Assembly: GCF_000382385.1 (NCBI RefSeq)
Contig: NZ_KB908325.1
Coordinates: 1-64,000 of the forward strand
Direction of reading: 5' to 3'
Source of the DNA: Segatella maculosa DSM 19339 = JCM 15638
Lineage (GTDB): Bacteria > Bacteroidota > Bacteroidia > Bacteroidales > Bacteroidaceae
Length of the DNA stretch: 64,000 nucleotides
In this document: positions 60,957 to 64,000 of the stretch, one piece after another
Position numbering within the stretch: position 1 is the first letter of the stretch
Layout of the letters: every line of letters starts with the position of its first letter
Made by a program: the position numbers and the translations under genes
The notes under the pieces: generated by a model
What the model was told of the DNA's origin: nothing
The model's database searches: none
Seen by the model: the letters and a program-made list of their open reading frames with translations, nothing else

Positions 60957-60990
60957 ACAAAGAGGCTGCAATCAACTTGCAACCTCTTTT
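60957..60990. terminator. Bidirectional hairpin after serine palmitoyltransferase
   Basis: Stem AAAGAGGCTGCAA / TTGCAACCTCTTT with one C-A mismatch and loop TCAAC, followed on the plus strand by TATTTTA. It lies just beyond the end of the minus-strand gene and likely ends its message. Confidence 0.65.
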
Positions 60991-61010
60991 ATTTTATATC
61001 GTGAAACGGC

Positions 61011-62198
61011 TTATTTGATGATCCCCTGCTCCACGAATATCTTTTTCAAAGCCTGAACACCACGCTCAACTTCTTCTTTCGTGTGGCTGGCCATCAGGGC
61101 AAAGCGCACCAAAGTATCCTGAGGTGCACACGCAGGTGGGATAACCGGATTGATAAAGACGCCAGCATCAAAGGCCAATTTGGTCACAAGGAACGTCTTG
61201 TCTACATCATGTACATACAAAGGAATGATGGGACTCTCGGTCTCACCAATCTCAAATCCCTCCTCACGGAAGCGTTTCAAGGCATAATTCGTCACTTCCC
61301 AAAGATGTTCAATGCGCTCCGGTTCGTTCTGAATAATGTGAAGTGCCTCCATTGCTGCAGCCGTTGCAGCCGGCGTGTTGGACGCACTGAAGATATAAGT
61401 GCGGCAGGTATGCCGCAGAAAATTAATCGTATCTTTGTCCGAAGCTATGAAACCACCAATGGAAGCCAAGCTCTTTGAGAAGGTTCCCATAATCAGATCG
61501 ACCTCGTCGATGAGCCCGAAATGGTCGCAAACACCACGACCTTGTCTGCCGAAAACACCCAAACCATGTGCCTCATCGACCATGATGGAACAGTTATACT
61601 TATGCTTCAGCTCGACTATCTCGGGCAATTTGGCCAAATCGCCCTCCATGGAGAACACGCCATCGACCACAATCAGCTTGATAGCCTCCTTTGGAATGCC
61701 TTTCAACACGCGTTCCAAGTCTTCCATGTCGTTGTGCTTATAATGCAACTGACGTGCAAAAGACAAGCGACGGCCATCAACAATGCTTGCATGGTCGCGG
61801 TCGTCGCAAATGATATAGTCGCCCTTGCCCACCACTTGGGCCAAAACGCCCTGATTTACAGAGAAACCGGTAGAGAAACACAGCGTATCATCTTTCTGCA
61901 TAAAGGCAGCAAGCTCCTTTTCCAGCTGAACGTGTATGTCGAGTGTGCCATTCAAGAACCTACTTCCTGCACAACCCGAGCCATATTTGTCCAAAGCGCG
62001 CTTCGCTGCAGCTATCACGCGTTCGTCACCCGTCAATCCTGTGTAGGCATTCGAGCCAAACATCAAGACTTTATGGCCTGCCATTTCAACTTCTGTACCC
62101 TGTTTGCTCGTAATCGCGCGAAAATAAGGATACACACCAGCCTCTATGAACTTCTGAGGCTCGCGATAATTCTTGTATCTTTCTTGTAATTGTCCCAT
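61011..62198 (-). CDS. spt: Serine palmitoyltransferase (alpha-oxoamine synthase)
   Basis: A 395-residue PLP enzyme of the alpha-oxoamine synthase family (with KBL, BioF and HemA). The N-terminus MGQLQERYKNYREPQKFIEA, GTEVEMAGHKVLMFGSNAYTGL, GSGCAGSRFLNGTLDIHVQL, HASIVDG and the PLP-lysine site GTFSKSLASIGGF match Bacteroidetes serine palmitoyltransferase better than BioF or Kbl. It joins serine and an acyl thioester to 3-ketosphinganine, the first step of sphingolipid synthesis typical of this phylum. The start is at MGQLQER; the longer frame would overlap the TATCTTTG box at 62241-62248. It is divergent from a lipid kinase. Confidence 0.87.
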   Translation of the reverse strand: MGQLQERYKNYREPQKFIEAGVYPYFRAITSKQGTEVEMAGHKVLMFGSNAYTGLTGDERVIAAAKRALDKYGSGCAGSRFLNGTLDIHVQLEKELAAFMQKDDTLCFSTGFSVNQGVLAQVVGKGDYIICDDRDHASIVDGRRLSFARQLHYKHNDMEDLERVLKGIPKEAIKLIVVDGVFSMEGDLAKLPEIVELKHKYNCSIMVDEAHGLGVFGRQGRGVCDHFGLIDEVDLIMGTFSKSLASIGGFIASDKDTINFLRHTCRTYIFSASNTPAATAAAMEALHIIQNEPERIEHLWEVTNYALKRFREEGFEIGETESPIIPLYVHDVDKTFLVTKLAFDAGVFINPVIPPACAPQDTLVRFALMASHTKEEVERGVQALKKIFVEQGIIK

Positions 62199-62240
62199 TT
62201 CAAATAGGTGTAGAAAACTACTTTTAATACTTTTAGGCTG

Positions 62241-62248
62241 CAAAGATA
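62241..62248 (-). promoter_or_regulatory. -7 box of the serine palmitoyltransferase promoter
   Basis: TATCTTTG on the minus strand, 43 bases before the start; a matching -33 is not evident. Confidence 0.5.
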
Positions 62249-62341
62249 CAAAAAATTACACACATGATGAACATTTTCATAAGAAATATACTATTTCGTC
62301 AAAATATCATAAAGAAAAAAACATCATACAACTCAAATGAT

Positions 62342-62349
62342 TATCTTTG
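62342..62349 (+). promoter_or_regulatory. -7 box of the lipid kinase promoter
   Basis: TATCTTTG, giving a leader of about 85 bases before the kinase ATG at 62437. Confidence 0.5.
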
Positions 62350-62436
62350 CAAAAATAAACGGCTGCACCCGGCAAAACACACGAACTTGTTTGCCTTGCA
62401 CGCACAGATATCTATGCAAAACAGACAAAACAGCAG

Positions 62437-63468
62437 ATGGAGAAAAAGAAAATCGTTTTCATCATGAACCCCATTTCGGGGACAATCAGTAAGGCCGGAA
62501 TCCCAAAACTCATCGAACGCTATCTCGATCACAATGCATTCGATTACGAAATCAAGCTGACGGCTTATGCCGGACACGCAACCGAACTCGCCACCGAAGC
62601 CAAAGAGCACCACGTGCCCATTGTCGTTGCCGTTGGTGGCGACGGAACCGTCAACGAGGTGGCCCGCGCCATCGTCCATTCGCCGACGGCCTTGGGTATC
62701 ATTCCCTGCGGATCGGGCAACGGTTTGGCCCGCCATCTGTTGCTTCCCCTCAACATCACGAAGGCCATTCAAATCATCAACGCCTGCAAAATCCATCAAC
62801 TCGACTATGGCATCATCAATGGTCATCCGTTTTTCTGCACATGTGGCATGGGATTCGACGCTTTTATCAGTCACAAATTTGCTGAAGCCGGTAAGCGTGG
62901 GCCCATCACCTATGTGGAAAACGTGCTGAGAGGAGGACTGAGTTACAAGCCCGAGACCTACGAGATACGCGACGAGAACGGAACGACACGCCTCAAAGCA
63001 TTCCTCATTTCGTGCGCCAACGCCTCGCAATATGGTAACAATGCCTATATTGCCCCACAGGCTTCCATGAGCGACGGACTGATGGACATCATCGTTATGC
63101 AGCCTTTCGGCGTGCTCGACGCACCGCAAATCAGCATCGAAATGTTCAACAAAACGCTCGACAAGAACTCGAAAATCAAGACGTTCAAGTGCAAGCAACT
63201 GCATATCCACCGTGACAAACCGGGCTATATCCACTATGATGGCGACCCCGTTATGACCGGTGAAGACATCAACATCGAGTTGAAAGCAAAGGGAATCAAC
63301 ATCATTGTCAACCCGAACGGCGACAAACGACAGCGAAAACCCAATGCCGTGCAGAATGCTGCAGCCGACCTTTTCAACCAGTTCAACGACCTGCGCCACG
63401 ACATTCACCGCCAAAGCCGACATATTCAGGCCATTAACAAAACTATTCTGCGAAGATTGAACCTGTAG
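62437..63468 (+). CDS. DAGK-domain lipid kinase (YegS/sphingosine-kinase-like)
   Basis: A 343-residue kinase with the diacylglycerol-kinase catalytic fold: KIVFIMNPISGTISKAGIPK, the nucleotide motif VVAVGGDGTVNEVARAI (residues about 63-79), IIPCGSGNGLARHL, and the metal/substrate region GMGFDAFISHKFAEAG, with the second domain ending YIHYDGDPVMTGEDI. It phosphorylates a lipid alcohol: diacylglycerol, sphingoid base or ceramide. The divergent serine palmitoyltransferase makes a sphingolipid substrate attractive. No transmembrane helix is present, so it works on the membrane surface. Confidence 0.9.
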   Translation: MEKKKIVFIMNPISGTISKAGIPKLIERYLDHNAFDYEIKLTAYAGHATELATEAKEHHVPIVVAVGGDGTVNEVARAIVHSPTALGIIPCGSGNGLARHLLLPLNITKAIQIINACKIHQLDYGIINGHPFFCTCGMGFDAFISHKFAEAGKRGPITYVENVLRGGLSYKPETYEIRDENGTTRLKAFLISCANASQYGNNAYIAPQASMSDGLMDIIVMQPFGVLDAPQISIEMFNKTLDKNSKIKTFKCKQLHIHRDKPGYIHYDGDPVMTGEDINIELKAKGINIIVNPNGDKRQRKPNAVQNAAADLFNQFNDLRHDIHRQSRHIQAINKTILRRLNL

Positions 63469-63737
63469 TCTCCCTACCCTTGTGCCGTTCCCGCAGCGAG
63501 AAAGCCGGTCAAAATGGCCGACCGTGCGCCCAGGAACGATACAGACCGAAAGTTGTTTGCTGGTCGGAACGGCATCATCGCATTGCAGACAGCATGGATT
63601 TTCAGCTATATATTGTAAAGATTTTTAGTCGAAAAAACCGCTTGATGAATGTGATAAAATAGAAATATGAGTGAGGCTTTTCGACATTTTTCCTATCGGT
63701 TTTTCTCTTCTTGGCTTCAGAAGCCCATCAATCGCAG
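63469..63737. other. Gene-free stretch after the lipid kinase
   Basis: No gene or repeat was recognised in this part; a short frame from 63480 (60 codons) has no family resemblance. Confidence 0.5.
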
Positions 63738-63830
63738 CCATGTTGCATGGTGATTTCAGCTATTTTACACAGCAGTTTCACTCATTTTGCGCGCTCATAT
63801 CAGCCATATTGCACGGCAAAATGGGTGATG
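63738..63830 (+). repeat. Family A repeat
   Basis: Units GTGATTTCAGCTATTTTACA, GTTTCACTCATTTTGCGCGC and ATATCAGCCATATTGCACGG with an inverted unit AAAATGGGTGATGTGAGC; the conserved tail is missing. Confidence 0.7.
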
Positions 63831-63838
63831 TGAGCTGC

Positions 63839-63865
63839 TGCGGACGCACGATTCACGCGTCCACT
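63839..63865 (-). repeat. Family B hairpin repeat (degenerate)
   Basis: CGGACGCACGATTCACGCGT followed by CCACTC, with stem GGACGC/GCGTCC and a weakened middle. Confidence 0.7.
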
Positions 63866-63909
63866 CCGCCAAATCATGCTGAAAGATGCACGTGATTGTG
63901 CCCCATTTA

Positions 63910-63937
63910 AGCGGACGCACGAGCCGTGCGTCCCTAC
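63910..63937 (+). repeat. Family B hairpin repeat, partner copy
   Basis: AGCGGACGCACGAGCCGTGC followed by GTCCCTAC, identical in core to the consensus copy at 37482-37510. The last 60 bases of the window show nothing further. Confidence 0.85.
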
Positions 63938-64000
63938 AACACCTTGCCGAATTGCACTTATAACAGACCGTTTGCCCCCACGATGCCTTATAGGATTGTG

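Noticed and set aside
62341-63423. 360-codon minus-strand frame over the lipid kinase
   Set aside because: The plus-strand kinase motifs are unambiguous and the antisense product is Val/His-rich without recognisable motifs.

Overview
The window looks like chromosomal DNA of a Bacteroidales bacterium, most likely a Prevotella-type organism (Prevotellaceae). The evidence is a SusC/SusD pair, an Oar-type TonB-dependent receptor, a DUF6377 sensor-regulator, serine palmitoyltransferase, NrfHA with Bacteroidetes-type ResB/CcsA maturation genes, and many upstream regions with the Bacteroidetes promoter pattern TTTG-N19-21-TAnnTTTG. There is no ribosomal RNA or phage block. Most of the window is ordinary core and accessory genes separated by repeat-rich intergenic islands.

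Region by region: 1-348 is the tail of an IS5-type transposase cut by the window edge. 751-8591 (minus strand) is a SusC-SusD-histidine acid phosphatase operon with its own DUF6377 regulator, probably for uptake of a phosphorylated organic compound. 8600-12200 is an AT-rich, decayed accessory patch: repeat debris, two small peptide genes (one interrupted), a DUF6624 exported protein, an interrupted membrane protein, an integrase remnant and two tandem tRNA-Asp genes. 12256-18716 (minus) carries a GNAT acetyltransferase, a glycosyltransferase, recR, a small outer-membrane barrel, a B3/B4-domain protein, a TonB-like protein and a lipoprotein serpin. 19468-20123 is a PIN-domain toxin-antitoxin pair. 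20174-25938 is a five-gene ABC efflux operon (TolC, HlyD, fused double ATPase, two permeases), divergent from an AraC regulator. Then come a divergent NAD+-dependent DNA ligase, trmD, and rubrerythrin divergent from oxyR.

32079-37391 is a complete nitrite-ammonification operon (nrfH, nrfA, resB, ccsA). Its promoter has been split by a 921-bp IS5-family element whose TAT target duplication recreates the -7 box. Immediately downstream, 37537-38065 holds the most unusual object in the window: 23 consecutive units of exactly 23 bp with no indel, each with a short dyad at the same phase, the arms changing in blocks along the array. 38239-43944 is a nucleoside transporter followed by overlapping housekeeping genes (bifunctional nuclease domain, rsmE, DUF4836 lipoprotein, ABC ATPase and FtsX-like permease). 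44493-49084 holds a lipoprotein and the Oar-like receptor. 49185-52916 holds a cupin, type II pantothenate kinase, a GH10-like hydrolase and ribE behind a long leader. 53446-60743 holds an orphan TolC, a HAD phosphatase, mltG, glnS, a TPR protein and a DedA protein, followed by tRNA-Pro. 61011-63468 is serine palmitoyltransferase divergent from a DAGK-type lipid kinase, plausibly a sphingolipid module.

Three dispersed non-coding repeat families recur at the ends of operons: a paired GGACGCACG hairpin, an AATCTCAnCCATnTT element with a conserved tail, and a GGGAGGGG-type hairpin. They account for most gene-free stretches over 300 bases. Starts were chosen from family alignments, overlaps and upstream signals by eye. 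No database search was possible.
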